Below, piece by piece: positions 6,986-16,041 of a DNA stretch of 39,816 nucleotides. Source of the DNA: a virus; the IMG/VR virus record IMGVR_UViG_3300020437_000017, positions 1-39,816 of that record. The stretch is one strand, 5' to 3'. The notes beneath the pieces are model-generated. The model made no database searches. It was not told where the DNA came from and saw only the letters and a program-made list of their open reading frames with translations. Position 1 is the stretch's first letter. Each line of letters opens with the position of its first letter. A program made the translations under genes and the position numbers.

Positions 6986-7301
6986 ATTAGTTGAAGCCAA
7001 TTGTGCATTAGAATTTCATAGAATAGAAATGAAAAAAGGTGGTATCTGCTCAAAGCATTTACACGAATATAAATGGAATGGTTTCTTTGTCGAGTCTGGT
7101 ATCATGAAAGTATCAGTATGGCAAAAAGACTATGACTTAATAGATGAAACAATACTCAAACCTGGAGACTATACAAAAGTAAAACCAGGACTATATCATC
7201 AATTTGAATGTATTGAAAGTGGTGTAGCATTTGAATTATATTGGGCTACTTTTAATCACGATGATATAATAAGAGAAACAGTAGGAAAAATGAAAAAGTG
7301 A
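6951..7301 (+). CDS. Cupin-fold protein
   Basis: A 116-residue single cupin. Motif 1 is GGICSKHLHEYKWNGFFVESG (glycine, HxH, Glu, Gly) and motif 2 is PGDYTKVKPGLYHQF (GDY...PGxxH). The metal-binding His and Glu positions are present. Start ATG 6951 has GAAAGGG upstream. It overlaps kdsA by 1 nt (TGATG), so the two are probably co-translated, which suggests a sugar-related substrate (isomerase, epimerase or sugar sensor). Family certain, reaction unknown. Confidence 0.8.
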   Translation: MMKAGKIWGTTELVEANCALEFHRIEMKKGGICSKHLHEYKWNGFFVESGIMKVSVWQKDYDLIDETILKPGDYTKVKPGLYHQFECIESGVAFELYWATFNHDDIIRETVGKMKK

Positions 7302-8098
7302 TGAGTCGCTGGTTTAACAGAATAGGTGATTTTGACAAGTGGAACGGACATTTGATTGCTGGACCTTGTGTATACGAAGGATATGATCATGCCTGTTTTA
7401 TGCTTGATAAGATATTACCTATCTGTGTAGACAAGAGAGTAAATCTTTTATATAAGACTAGTTTTGATAAAGCAAACAGAACAAGTGCTGATAGTTTTAG
7501 AGGTGCTGAAAATGCACTCAAAGACTTTGGTAAAATTAAGAAAGAGTTTGGTATTGAGATATGCTCAGATATTCACGAAACCTCACAAATAGAATATATG
7601 GACAATGTGAATGTCATACAGATACCAGCATTTTTGTGTAGACAAACTGATTTACTCAAAGTAGCGTCTGATAGTGGACGTCCTGTCATGGTAAAGAAAG
7701 GACAGTTTCTATCACCAACAGACATGTCAAATGTAGCTAAGAAGTTAGAAAGTTTTGGTTGTGAAAGAATTATTCTAACAGAAAGAGGCACTACATTCGG
7801 ATATAATAATCTAGTGGTTGACTTTCGTTCAATACCTATCATGAAAGAAACTGGACATAAAGTTTGTATAGATGCTACTCATAGCACACAAATGCCAGGA
7901 GGTAATGGTAAAACGAGTGGTGGTGATAGTCAATATGCAAGTCTAATGATGAAGTGTGGTTTAGTGGCTGGTGCTGATATTGTATTTGCAGAAGTGCATA
8001 ATAATCCATTTGAGGCACCTAGTGATGCAGAGACACAACTGGATATAATGGAGTTTGAAAGTTTTGTGGAGGATATATGTCTGTACAACGAAAGTTAA
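7301..8098 (+). CDS. kdsA: 3-deoxy-8-phosphooctulonate synthase (Kdo-8-P synthase)
   Basis: Condenses phosphoenolpyruvate with arabinose-5-phosphate to Kdo-8-phosphate, the committed step toward Kdo of LPS and capsule. Family signatures run in order: LIAGPCVYEG, YKTSFDKANRTS, IQIPAFLCRQTDLL, VKKGQF, LTERGTTFGYNNLVVD, DATHS and AEVHNNP. The cysteine of AGPC (Cys23), His194, Glu231 and Asp242 match the four metal ligands of the metal-dependent class (Aquifex type). The metal-independent E. coli type has Asn in place of the Cys. At 265 residues it is near full family length (about 270-280). ATG 7301 overlaps the cupin stop; GTG 7298 is an alternative. A host-derived auxiliary gene. Confidence 0.93.
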   Translation: MSRWFNRIGDFDKWNGHLIAGPCVYEGYDHACFMLDKILPICVDKRVNLLYKTSFDKANRTSADSFRGAENALKDFGKIKKEFGIEICSDIHETSQIEYMDNVNVIQIPAFLCRQTDLLKVASDSGRPVMVKKGQFLSPTDMSNVAKKLESFGCERIILTERGTTFGYNNLVVDFRSIPIMKETGHKVCIDATHSTQMPGGNGKTSGGDSQYASLMMKCGLVAGADIVFAEVHNNPFEAPSDAETQLDIMEFESFVEDICLYNES

Positions 8099-8232
8099 AA
8101 AAACTGTACATAAAAATGCTTAGAGCCTTTGCAAAAAAGAAAATCAAAAAAGGTAATAAATACAGACAGCATATGATTGAAATAACAGCAACAGGTAATG
8201 TCATTATACAAGCTAAAAAGGATAAAAAATGA
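8077..8232 (+). CDS. Small basic hypothetical protein
   Basis: A 51-residue strongly basic protein (starts MSVQRKLKKLYIKMLRAFAK) overlapping the end of kdsA by 22 nt. GGAGG sits upstream of ATG 8077. No domain is recognised. The good ribosome-binding site supports expression. Confidence 0.6.
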   Translation: MSVQRKLKKLYIKMLRAFAKKKIKKGNKYRQHMIEITATGNVIIQAKKDKK

Positions 8233-8408
8233 CTATGGATTTATTTCGACATTTAAGAATACATACAAAAACTAAAAAAACAAAAGAAGTTAAAAATACT
8301 GGAACTTATGTAGATAAATTAAAAAAAGAACCTACTGAAAAAGAAAAGATGGATAAACATTTCAATGGTAAGTCTTATGTCAAAGATGGGATAGAAAGTG
8401 ATTTCTGA
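8229..8408 (+). CDS. Small charged hypothetical protein
   Basis: A 59-residue, Lys/Thr-rich protein starting in an ATGA overlap with the previous gene and overlapping the next by 11 nt. No domain is recognised. Its tight coupling on both sides is the main support. Confidence 0.6.
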   Translation: MTMDLFRHLRIHTKTKKTKEVKNTGTYVDKLKKEPTEKEKMDKHFNGKSYVKDGIESDF

Positions 8409-9084
8409 AAGTGTATTATTATTTCCTACTCTGATAACAGTAGGTAAGCGTGAAGTAGATGAACTTGAAAAAGAAAGCTGGTTTTCTGCATATCTAGAAA
8501 TGTCTGACGAAGATGGTAAATCTATGGACTATCTAGGTTATCAAAGTATTCATCATGATAAAAGATTCATGAAAGTTTTTAGTGATGTAGCTGATACGAT
8601 TCGTAATCATTTAAAAACCTTAGGTGTAGATATTGAGATTATTGATATTCATATAACTAAATCGTGGTTTAACGTGAAAAAAGAACATGGTAATCCTATA
8701 CATAATCATGCAGAAAATCATTTGTCATTTACTTATTATCCTCATTTACGTCAAGATAAACAATTAGTATTTTATCAAGATAGAAATAAAGTTAATAACG
8801 ATGTATACGAAGATTTTTTAGAATCTAATGTCAATGAATGGTATGACATCAATGCTACGAGTTATTCTTTACCAGTTCGTGAAGGTAATATATTTGTATT
8901 TCCATCTAGATTACTACATGGAGTTGGTACAAAGCACAAAGAAACTAGTTTAGAATCTTTCAAAAATAGAGATGATTTAGAAAGTTCAAGATTCTGTGTT
9001 GGTGGTGATGCCATATTAACAAGAAAAGATACAAAAGGTTACAATAAACTATTAACACCCATTGAAAACTGGAGAAAGTTTTAA
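8398..9084 (+). CDS. Putative 2-oxoglutarate/Fe(II) oxygenase-like protein
   Basis: A 228-residue protein with a GTG start. HNHAENHLSFTYY (His102, His104, Glu106), a central strand region, LLHGV (His174) and SSRFCVGG (Arg198) are laid out like phage 2OG-Fe(II) oxygenases of the TIGR02466 type: His near a first strand, distal His, then Arg for 2-oxoglutarate. The carboxylate of the facial triad is not certain. Substrate unknown; candidates are structural proteins, or a sugar given the adjacent kdsA and cupin. No glycosylation or signal features. Confidence 0.65.
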   Translation: MISESVLLFPTLITVGKREVDELEKESWFSAYLEMSDEDGKSMDYLGYQSIHHDKRFMKVFSDVADTIRNHLKTLGVDIEIIDIHITKSWFNVKKEHGNPIHNHAENHLSFTYYPHLRQDKQLVFYQDRNKVNNDVYEDFLESNVNEWYDINATSYSLPVREGNIFVFPSRLLHGVGTKHKETSLESFKNRDDLESSRFCVGGDAILTRKDTKGYNKLLTPIENWRKF

Positions 9085-9085
9085 T

Positions 9086-9093
9086 TATAAATA
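9086..9093 (+). promoter_or_regulatory. T4-type late promoter
   Basis: TATAAATA in ATTATAAATACTAC, in the short gap before the 1366-codon gene (ATG 9133, 47 nt downstream). It shares the ATAAATACTA extension with the box at 15347. Confidence 0.75.
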
Positions 9094-9132
9094 CTACAGA
9101 ATTAACAGTGTTAAGTCCAAGGAAAACACACT

Positions 9133-12100
9133 ATGAAAAAATTAGTATTTACATTTGGTAGAATGAACCCTCCTACAATTGGGCATGAGAAACTAGCGAA
9201 TAAGATAAAAGAAGTAGCGAGAAAAGAAAATGCGAATCCAAGGATCTACCTCTCTCATACACAAAATCCCAAGAAGGACCCACTCTCATACAACGACAAA
9301 TACCGCTTTGCAACGAAAGCCTTCGGCATCGTTAAAAGATCACAATCAAAGCAGATCTTTCAGATATTACCAGAAATCGAAAAAGAAGGATTCACCGACA
9401 TCATCATGGTTGTTGGATCTGATCGTATAAAAGAGTTCGATAGAGTACTACAAAAGTACAATGGTAAAGACTACAATTTCAATAGCATAAAAACAGTATC
9501 ATCAGGTGACAGAGATCCAGACGCTCAAGGCGTTGAAGGTATGTCTGGTTCTAAGTTGCGTGGTGTTGCTATGAGTGGTGATGAAAAAACTTTCAAATCA
9601 GGCTTAGCATCTAAGTTATCAGATGCAGACAAAACTAAAATCTATAACTTAGTACGTAAGAATTTAAAAGAGGCAATCATGACAGAATGGACAGAAGAAG
9701 ATGATTTAATTCTAGAAGAAGCTATGCAAGAAGTAGACTTCACAGAAGAAGAATTAGATATGTTAGCAGAACTTGGTGAATACTATGAAATGAACGAAGT
9801 TCTGAACTTTATGCAGAGAATAAAGAAATCAAGAGTCATGAAACGTCTAAGTAAGAAGTTAGCACGTTTAAGAAAGATTGCATCTAAGAAGATGAAAGGT
9901 GGTAAGAAACTCATGCAAATGGCAAGAAAAGCCGCCATCAAAGTTTTACGTAAGAAGTTAGTTGGTAAAGATAAAGCCGCCAAGTATAGTTTATTGTCAA
10001 TGGCAGACAAGAAACAAATAGATTTAAAAGTAAAAAAGAACCAAGCTAGAATAGCACCATTAGCTAGAAAGTTATTACCTCAAGTAAGGAAAGATGTTAT
10101 GCAAAGAGTTAAGCAAGCTAGACAAACACCACAGAACAATGAGTATGTACCAGAAGGTGTAGGTGCTGGTAAGTATTCAGCGATGAATTTAAAGAAAGCA
10201 AAAGAACTCATGAGTCCTGCAAAAAATAGAGAAGATGGTATTAAACGTATAATGAATGGTATGAAAGTATCATACAAGCAAGCTATTAGATTTCACGATG
10301 ATGTTATGAAGTCTCATGGTTTTAAGTCTGAAAGTTATGAACTTGGAGAAGCGATACCTAAAAGCACTATGTATGCCTTAGTAAAAGATGGTAAAGTTAT
10401 CGCAAAAGGCTCCAAGAGTGATATGATGAGTAAAAAGAAAAAAGAGGGCGGAACAGTTTATAACGCACCAAGTAAAAAAGTTGGTGATGCTATGAAAGAA
10501 GCTATGGTACCTGTTGGTAAAATGACTGGTAAAGGCTTTGAACCTGCAAAGAAAGATAAAGATACTAAGTTACCACCACATCTCAAAGATTTAAAAACAA
10601 TAAGAAAAGCATTTGCTAAGAGCAAAAAAGTAAAAGAAGATTTAGATGAAGCTAAGTCATCTACTGGTTATAAACTCTATCACAAATCATTTTCTGATGC
10701 TATGCAACACGCATATGCACACGCAAAGTCTAAGTTTGGTATTACTATCAAGAAAGATGAGATTGATAATAAAGTAGCGACTGGTCCTAGAAAACCAGGA
10801 ACAGGCAAGACTAACACATATAGACTAAAAGGTGACAAAGGTAACATTCAAGTACAAGTAGCTAATTTAGATGGTAAGAAGTATGAACTGAATATGTACA
10901 AAGAAGAGTTTAGTTATGGTGCTTGGCTTGAAGCAAAGAACTTTGCACAACAGGCGGCGATTGCCATAGCAAAGAAGAAGTCTGGAAAATATAACAAAGA
11001 TGGTGAAAGAACTGCACCTTATGCTAAAGAAGAGAAAGAAGCACCAAAGAAAACACCACAGGATCCAGATGTAAAGGACGTAGAAGGTACACAACCAAAA
11101 AAGTATTATAAAGGACTTAGCAAAGATACAAAAGACGCTAGAGCAAATTATTTTAAGAACAAAGATACAAGTAAGAATGATAATCGTCCTGCTCCTGGAG
11201 ATGCTGATGCTAAAACTAAGCCAAGTAAGCATACATTAAAGTTCAAAAGAATGTATGGTGAAGGCATCAAAATGCCTGAGTATGGACCAAAGCTAAAACG
11301 AGATGCACAAAAGTTAGGTATGAAAATTAATTTCAAACCTTCTGGATATTTTCTTCTAATAGGTAAAGATAGTGATGATTTTAAACATCATCAGAAGATT
11401 GCAAAGAAGTTAGGTATGACAGCTAGAAATTATAATAAAACAGCAAGTGGTGGTTCAAGAACAGAGTTAGACGAAGATGCGCCTTGTTGGGATACGCACA
11501 AGCAAGTTGGTATGAAGAAGAAAGGTGACAAGATGGTGCCTAACTGTGTACCTAAAAACGAAGATGCTGAAGATAGAGTAAAAGCTAGAATAAAAGCTAG
11601 ACAGACAGCAAATGATAAGAGAGATAGAATAGCCCTTGCAAGAGCAAGAGTAAGAGACACAGTAAGAGATATTAGAGGTGAAGCAAAAACGCCAGTAAAA
11701 ACAGGTAGTAAGCCTGTTAGCACAGGTAAAAAAGTTAGTTCGACTTCAAAGTCTGTAAAAACAGGTAGTGCAAAAGTACAAACTGGTAGCAAGCCTATAG
11801 TAGCAGGTGAGTCTAAAGGTTATTTTACTAGAGCAAAATCACCAACAACTAAAGGTAAAAATCTACTAAGAGTAGCTGGTGGAGATATAAAGAAAAAGCT
11901 AGGAGATATTGAACACAAAATAGAACCTGATAGTACAGGTACAAAATTAATTATTACTGTCGCTAAGAATGATGCTGAAAAAGCTAAAAAGCTTGTAGGC
12001 ATGCCAAACATGACAAAAGTTATTTCTGAAGAATTTTTTCTATCAGAAAATGCTAGTGCTGGTTTGAAAAAGAAATCAGAGAAGTCAGGTATACCTGTAG

Positions 12101-13233
12101 GTATATTAAGACAAGTTTATAATCGTGGTATGGCGGCTTGGAGAGGTGGGCATCGTCCAGGAGCATCACAGCAACAATGGGCTTTTGCGAGAGTAAACTC
12201 ATTCATTACGAAAGGTAGTGGTACATGGGGAAAGGCAGATAGTGATTTAGCCGCCAAAGCTAGAGCCTCTATGAAAAAGAAAAAGAAAAATGAAAGTATA
12301 AATGAAACTGGTGGTGCAGGTGAGTTTGGAACAAAAGCGTTACTCGCAAGATATCAAAAAGATACACCAGGACAACAATTACAATCAGCTTATAATGTAG
12401 ATGATGATTTCGGTGGTAAGCTTAAAAAGAAATTCAAAGACATACGAAAAAAGGACGGATTTGATTCTGTCGAAGAAGAAAATATGGAAGAAAAATTAAC
12501 AAGAGGACAACAAAGTAAGCTTGATGACTTGGAAGCATATTTGGGACATTTACAAAGAGTGTCGATGACACCTTCACGCAGAGCGGAGATAGAAGCTACT
12601 AAGAAAAAAATCAAGAAACTGAAGTCCGAAGAAACAGGAGATATAGAAGAGATGACTGGAATTAATGTTCCAGAACTCATCAAAACTACAATACATAGGT
12701 TATCACACCCAAAAGGATATGCAGATTTAATAAAAGATTATATTAAGAGAGCTAAAGAACCACACAGCGGAACAAATGGTGCGGTGCTTTCTGATGTTGC
12801 TAGAGAGAGAGGTTTCGATAGAGTGAAACCAATTCAAGATTATATAAATAGACTTGTAAATAAAGGTAAGTTACCTAAGTCTCTGATGGCATCTCATTGT
12901 AGAGAAGAAGTTGAAATAGATGAAGATGGGTGTCCTATAGATTTGTTTGATCATGTTCTGGAAGAAGCAGAGTATCAAGGTAAAAAAGTAACCTTGAATG
13001 ATCCTGTTCGTTCTAGTGATGGCAATAAGAAGTTTCATGTTTATGTGAAGAACGAAAAGGGTAATGTAATTAAACTAGGATTTGGCGATCCCAATATGGA
13101 AATTAAGCGAGATGATCCAGAAAGAAGAAAATCATTTCGTGCAAGACATAATTGCGATAATCCAGGTCCAAAATATAAAGCACGATATTGGAGTTGTTAC
13201 CAGTGGAGAGGCGGAGCTAAAGTAGATAACTAG
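9133..13233 (+). CDS. Giant multidomain late protein: N-terminal nucleotidyltransferase, DUF5824-like and other C-terminal domains
   Basis: 1366 residues under a late promoter. Residues 1-178 are a cytidylyltransferase-like fold: FGRMNPPTIGHEKL (8-21) is the GxxxPxxxGH nucleotide-binding motif and GMSGSKLR (136-143) is the SxxxxR-type motif. The rest is lysine-rich with small modules: a basic helical region (230-335), two alpha/beta segments (410-590, 700-765), a KTGSKPV-type repeat (856-892), a DUF5824-like region (about 973-1045, with VYNRGMAAWRGGHRPG), a helical segment (1174-1252), and a conserved C-terminal domain (1280-1360, GDPNMEIKRDDPERRKSF). L-x-E-A steps at 180, 196, 406, 506 and 1278 fall near module borders, like prohead-protease sites. 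I infer a prohead-core or packaged protein. Confidence 0.8.
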   Translation: MKKLVFTFGRMNPPTIGHEKLANKIKEVARKENANPRIYLSHTQNPKKDPLSYNDKYRFATKAFGIVKRSQSKQIFQILPEIEKEGFTDIIMVVGSDRIKEFDRVLQKYNGKDYNFNSIKTVSSGDRDPDAQGVEGMSGSKLRGVAMSGDEKTFKSGLASKLSDADKTKIYNLVRKNLKEAIMTEWTEEDDLILEEAMQEVDFTEEELDMLAELGEYYEMNEVLNFMQRIKKSRVMKRLSKKLARLRKIASKKMKGGKKLMQMARKAAIKVLRKKLVGKDKAAKYSLLSMADKKQIDLKVKKNQARIAPLARKLLPQVRKDVMQRVKQARQTPQNNEYVPEGVGAGKYSAMNLKKAKELMSPAKNREDGIKRIMNGMKVSYKQAIRFHDDVMKSHGFKSESYELGEAIPKSTMYALVKDGKVIAKGSKSDMMSKKKKEGGTVYNAPSKKVGDAMKEAMVPVGKMTGKGFEPAKKDKDTKLPPHLKDLKTIRKAFAKSKKVKEDLDEAKSSTGYKLYHKSFSDAMQHAYAHAKSKFGITIKKDEIDNKVATGPRKPGTGKTNTYRLKGDKGNIQVQVANLDGKKYELNMYKEEFSYGAWLEAKNFAQQAAIAIAKKKSGKYNKDGERTAPYAKEEKEAPKKTPQDPDVKDVEGTQPKKYYKGLSKDTKDARANYFKNKDTSKNDNRPAPGDADAKTKPSKHTLKFKRMYGEGIKMPEYGPKLKRDAQKLGMKINFKPSGYFLLIGKDSDDFKHHQKIAKKLGMTARNYNKTASGGSRTELDEDAPCWDTHKQVGMKKKGDKMVPNCVPKNEDAEDRVKARIKARQTANDKRDRIALARARVRDTVRDIRGEAKTPVKTGSKPVSTGKKVSSTSKSVKTGSAKVQTGSKPIVAGESKGYFTRAKSPTTKGKNLLRVAGGDIKKKLGDIEHKIEPDSTGTKLIITVAKNDAEKAKKLVGMPNMTKVISEEFFLSENASAGLKKKSEKSGIPVGILRQVYNRGMAAWRGGHRPGASQQQWAFARVNSFITKGSGTWGKADSDLAAKARASMKKKKKNESINETGGAGEFGTKALLARYQKDTPGQQLQSAYNVDDDFGGKLKKKFKDIRKKDGFDSVEEENMEEKLTRGQQSKLDDLEAYLGHLQRVSMTPSRRAEIEATKKKIKKLKSEETGDIEEMTGINVPELIKTTIHRLSHPKGYADLIKDYIKRAKEPHSGTNGAVLSDVARERGFDRVKPIQDYINRLVNKGKLPKSLMASHCREEVEIDEDGCPIDLFDHVLEEAEYQGKKVTLNDPVRSSDGNKKFHVYVKNEKGNVIKLGFGDPNMEIKRDDPERRKSFRARHNCDNPGPKYKARYWSCYQWRGGAKVDN

Positions 13234-13242
13234 GAGAATAAA

Positions 13243-14919
13243 ATGTCACTTGAAAGACAAATAAGAAAAATAATGGCAAATAGTGTGGGTATTTCTGAGA
13301 AAGTTATTAAAACGCCTCAGAAGTTACAAAGAAAAATGCAACTAAAAAATAAAACGAACTTTGATTTTAGATTGTTTGATCCAGAAGACTCTCCTGGTTC
13401 TGATAAAGCTAATGATGACATGAATAAAGAAATTGTCAAAGCATCAAAGATGAAAGACAAAAATACTGCCTATCAACATATGATGAAAATTCAGAAGAAA
13501 CACTCTAAGCATGGTGCAACAGATACAGAGCCTAGAGAAATGATACGTGCAATTCTTGATAGAGTTTTTGATGAAAGTGTTAACTTTGAAGAAAACTTTA
13601 TGAATCCCGATTGTGATATCTGTAGTGATGGCTCACCATGTATATGTAAAATTCAAGGAGTAGAAGAAGCACTTGACGCTGATGATACACCTCAAATTAA
13701 AAAGATAGTAAAGAAACTCAAAGGCGCAAGTAAAGCACATGCTGATCAAGCAAAAAGTCTAGAGAAAGAACTATCAGATGATAAAAAAGTTATGTGTCCT
13801 AAGTGTAAAGGTGAAGGCTGTGAGCATTGTGATAACAAAGGATATCACATGTCAGAAGATATCAGAAATCTTCCTAAAGATAAACAACGTGCATTACAAC
13901 ACGCAGATAAGACAGCAAAGCCAAAGAGTAAAGTGTCACTAGCACCAACACCAGGAATAAAGACTGAAGAAACTAATTTAGATGAGGCTTTCGAACAATT
14001 CTTTACTGAAGGTTACGAAGGCGAAGTTAAGAAAGTATTAGATAAAAAAGGTATTGATGCTTACTTTAAGAATGGTAAACTCATGGTGAGTAAGCGAGAT
14101 AAAGGAATGGTAATTCAAATTTTAAAACGGCAAGATTTTGACATGCCCAAGATTCAAGTAGAGGAGATACAAATGGAAAGCAATCGTTTTGGTTTGTCAG
14201 TAAGTCTTGTAGACGCAGTGGCAGATGTGTTAGCTGGTAAACGTCCAGTTGAAGAAAAGAAAAAAATGGATCCAGTAGGACAAGAAGATGGTGACATCGA
14301 CAATGATGGTGATAAAGATGATTCAGATGAATATCTTATGAAAAAGAGAAAAGCTATTGGTAAAGCCATGAAGAAAGACGCTGGTGGAAAAGAGCCAGTC
14401 GATACCAAGCCTAAGATGGACGAAGAAAAAATAGATGAAAAGCTTACACCAGCACAAAGAGATATGCGAGATGCAGGTAGAGGAAAAGATGCAGGTGCCA
14501 AAAGTTATGTGAAACATCAAGCAGGTAGTGACAATCCTCATAAGAAAGGTAGAATGCACAAAGGCGACACTCAGTCTCATGATGATCAAAGACATGTAAG
14601 AAAAGGTGAAGATGATTTCAAAAAACCATCTCAAGATAAGCTTGCCTCTCAACCTTCACCAGCAAAAAGACTAGACATGAAGAAGAAGAAAGATGCTTTT
14701 GATAAAGCAAAGGCACAGTCTCAAAGTCCTTCAGGTAGAGATAACATGGGTGGTGTAGGAGTAAGAGAAGGTGAGATGACTGACGCTCAAATGAAAAGAC
14801 GAGAAGAGATTGTAAAAGAACTCAAGAAGAAGTCTGCTGATTTTGAGTCACGTTATGGTGATAAAGCTGATGCTGTCATGTATGCAACTGCTACGAAGAT
14901 GGCGATGAAAGGTAAGTAA
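13243..14919 (+). CDS. Large charged late protein with zinc-knuckle and EF-hand-like loop
   Basis: 558 residues, AGGAG before ATG, 9 nt after the giant gene. Cysteines at 124, 127, 133 and 135 and a DnaJ-type half zinc finger CPKCKGEGCEHC (185-196) suggest metal binding. Residues 351-363 (DIDNDGDKDDSDE) form an EF-hand/dockerin-like calcium loop. The C-terminal MTDAQMKRREEIVKEL...RYGDKADAVMYATATKMAMK is a conserved tail in T4-like phages. A L-x-E-A step (LDEA, 246-249) matches the prohead-protease rule. Probably a companion core/scaffold or internal head protein; this is inferred from context, not homology to T4 gp22. Confidence 0.75.
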   Translation: MSLERQIRKIMANSVGISEKVIKTPQKLQRKMQLKNKTNFDFRLFDPEDSPGSDKANDDMNKEIVKASKMKDKNTAYQHMMKIQKKHSKHGATDTEPREMIRAILDRVFDESVNFEENFMNPDCDICSDGSPCICKIQGVEEALDADDTPQIKKIVKKLKGASKAHADQAKSLEKELSDDKKVMCPKCKGEGCEHCDNKGYHMSEDIRNLPKDKQRALQHADKTAKPKSKVSLAPTPGIKTEETNLDEAFEQFFTEGYEGEVKKVLDKKGIDAYFKNGKLMVSKRDKGMVIQILKRQDFDMPKIQVEEIQMESNRFGLSVSLVDAVADVLAGKRPVEEKKKMDPVGQEDGDIDNDGDKDDSDEYLMKKRKAIGKAMKKDAGGKEPVDTKPKMDEEKIDEKLTPAQRDMRDAGRGKDAGAKSYVKHQAGSDNPHKKGRMHKGDTQSHDDQRHVRKGEDDFKKPSQDKLASQPSPAKRLDMKKKKDAFDKAKAQSQSPSGRDNMGGVGVREGEMTDAQMKRREEIVKELKKKSADFESRYGDKADAVMYATATKMAMKGK

Positions 14920-15401
14920 TGATAATCTATTGTGACATGGACATGGTTCTATGTAATTTTCTAAAGGGTGCTTTAGATGTTACAGGAGAACCTTTTCCAG
15001 ACAAGACTGGAAAACTTTCAAAAGATGAGAAGAAAGCTATCATTTCATCAAAGAAAGATTTCTGGGACACATTAGAATGGATGCCTGATGGTAAAAAGCT
15101 GTGGGCACACATTACAAAAGGTGGTGCTGATGTTAGATTATTATCAGCGTATGCAGAATGGGATAGTAATTGTAGACGAGGTAAAAAAGTTTGGGTTGCG
15201 AGAAATCTAAAACCAAAGCCAAATAAAATACATTTGGTAAGAAGAGAGCAAAAGAAAGATTATGCTAATGATGATGCGTTACTTATAGACGATCATGATA
15301 AGAACTGTAAAGAATTTATCAACGCTGGAGGTAAAGCAATTCGACATATAAATACTATGCGAACTATTAAAGAATTTAATTCGAAATATAAAGGAGACTA
15401 A
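14919..15401 (+). CDS. HAD-superfamily phosphatase/nucleotidase-like protein
   Basis: 160 residues starting in a 1-nt TAATG overlap. DMDMVLCNF (6-14) is the HAD DxD motif: Asp6 nucleophile, Asp8 acid/base. A later lysine-rich segment and LLIDDHDKNCKEF (aspartates for Mg2+) complete the pattern. It resembles small phage 5'(3')-deoxyribonucleotidase-like proteins, so a dNMP or small phosphate ester substrate is plausible. Its position among virion genes instead of nucleotide-metabolism genes is unusual. A late promoter box lies near its 3' end. Confidence 0.8.
   Translation: MIIYCDMDMVLCNFLKGALDVTGEPFPDKTGKLSKDEKKAIISSKKDFWDTLEWMPDGKKLWAHITKGGADVRLLSAYAEWDSNCRRGKKVWVARNLKPKPNKIHLVRREQKKDYANDDALLIDDHDKNCKEFINAGGKAIRHINTMRTIKEFNSKYKGD
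15347..15354 (+). promoter_or_regulatory. T4-type late promoter (inside the HAD gene end)
   Basis: TATAAATA in CATATAAATACTAT, 56 nt before ATG 15403 of the virion protein gene. The ATAAATACTA context is identical to the box at 9086. Because it is in coding DNA, chance is possible, but spacing and context support it. Confidence 0.55.
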
Positions 15402-15402
15402 A

Positions 15403-16020
15403 ATGGGTTCATGGGGAACAGATCATGCTAGTGCAACGAACAAACCAAAGTTCTTGCCCGAAGATGAAAATTCAAATTACAATAGAGCAGATTCATATGC
15501 AACTAATAATGGTTGGGTAATGAAAGCTGGTTCACCTGCAACAGGTAACGATAATGTAAATGCTAAACCAGAAGTATTGGTAGCAATCAGAGGACTTGCT
15601 GGTACAAGTAGTACAACAGGACTACGTTCAGCAACTGTTACTAAAATGGAATATGTCATAGGTACAACTGCCGCCACAGACTTTACTGCACAAGAAGGTT
15701 CTGCTGAAATGAAAGTTAGAATTACATATGACGAAGCTGTAACAGTTACTGGTACACCACAGCTTGTAGTAGACAATGGTAATCAGTCAGGTGCTGGACA
15801 AGGCGACTACACACTATCATATGAGCCAACACTATCAGATGCTAACCAACTAATGTTTAGAGCAACAAGCAGAAGTTTATCTGTAGGTGATGTTCTAACT
15901 GTTGGTGGTACAAACATAGCATTGAATGGTGGTACAATTAAAGATACTGCTAGTACCGCAGTTAACTCATCACTAGTTCTTTCAGGACTAACAGCGATAA
16001 CACATACAGTACTTGCATAA
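15403..16020 (+). CDS. Virion protein with SwmB/Ig-like beta domain
   Basis: 205 residues, GGAGACTAAA before ATG. The N-terminus (GSWGTDHASATNKPKFLPED) is of a type I recall in marine T4-like structural proteins. From about residue 100 a beta-sandwich repeat appears: VRITYDEAVTVTGTPQLVVD, YTLSYEP, LMFRATSRSLSVGDVLTV, LNGGTIKDTAST. This matches the pattern of bacterial SwmB/Ig-like surface repeats. Likely an external head or tail decoration able to touch carbohydrates. Structural status is inferred. Confidence 0.75.
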   Translation: MGSWGTDHASATNKPKFLPEDENSNYNRADSYATNNGWVMKAGSPATGNDNVNAKPEVLVAIRGLAGTSSTTGLRSATVTKMEYVIGTTAATDFTAQEGSAEMKVRITYDEAVTVTGTPQLVVDNGNQSGAGQGDYTLSYEPTLSDANQLMFRATSRSLSVGDVLTVGGTNIALNGGTIKDTASTAVNSSLVLSGLTAITHTVLA

Positions 16021-16041
16021 CTTATAATATAAGGAAATATT

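Noticed and set aside
9230-9430. Alternative + strand frame inside the 1366-codon gene
   Set aside because: The codon patch there opens another frame, but its product is low-complexity and has no start signal. The same applies to 316-591, 22714-22905 and 23539-23745.
12843-12850. TATAAATA late-promoter box inside the giant gene
   Set aside because: It lies within coding sequence with no gene start near. The same applies to TATAAATA at 23357-23364 inside nrdJ. I kept only boxes shortly upstream of a start codon.
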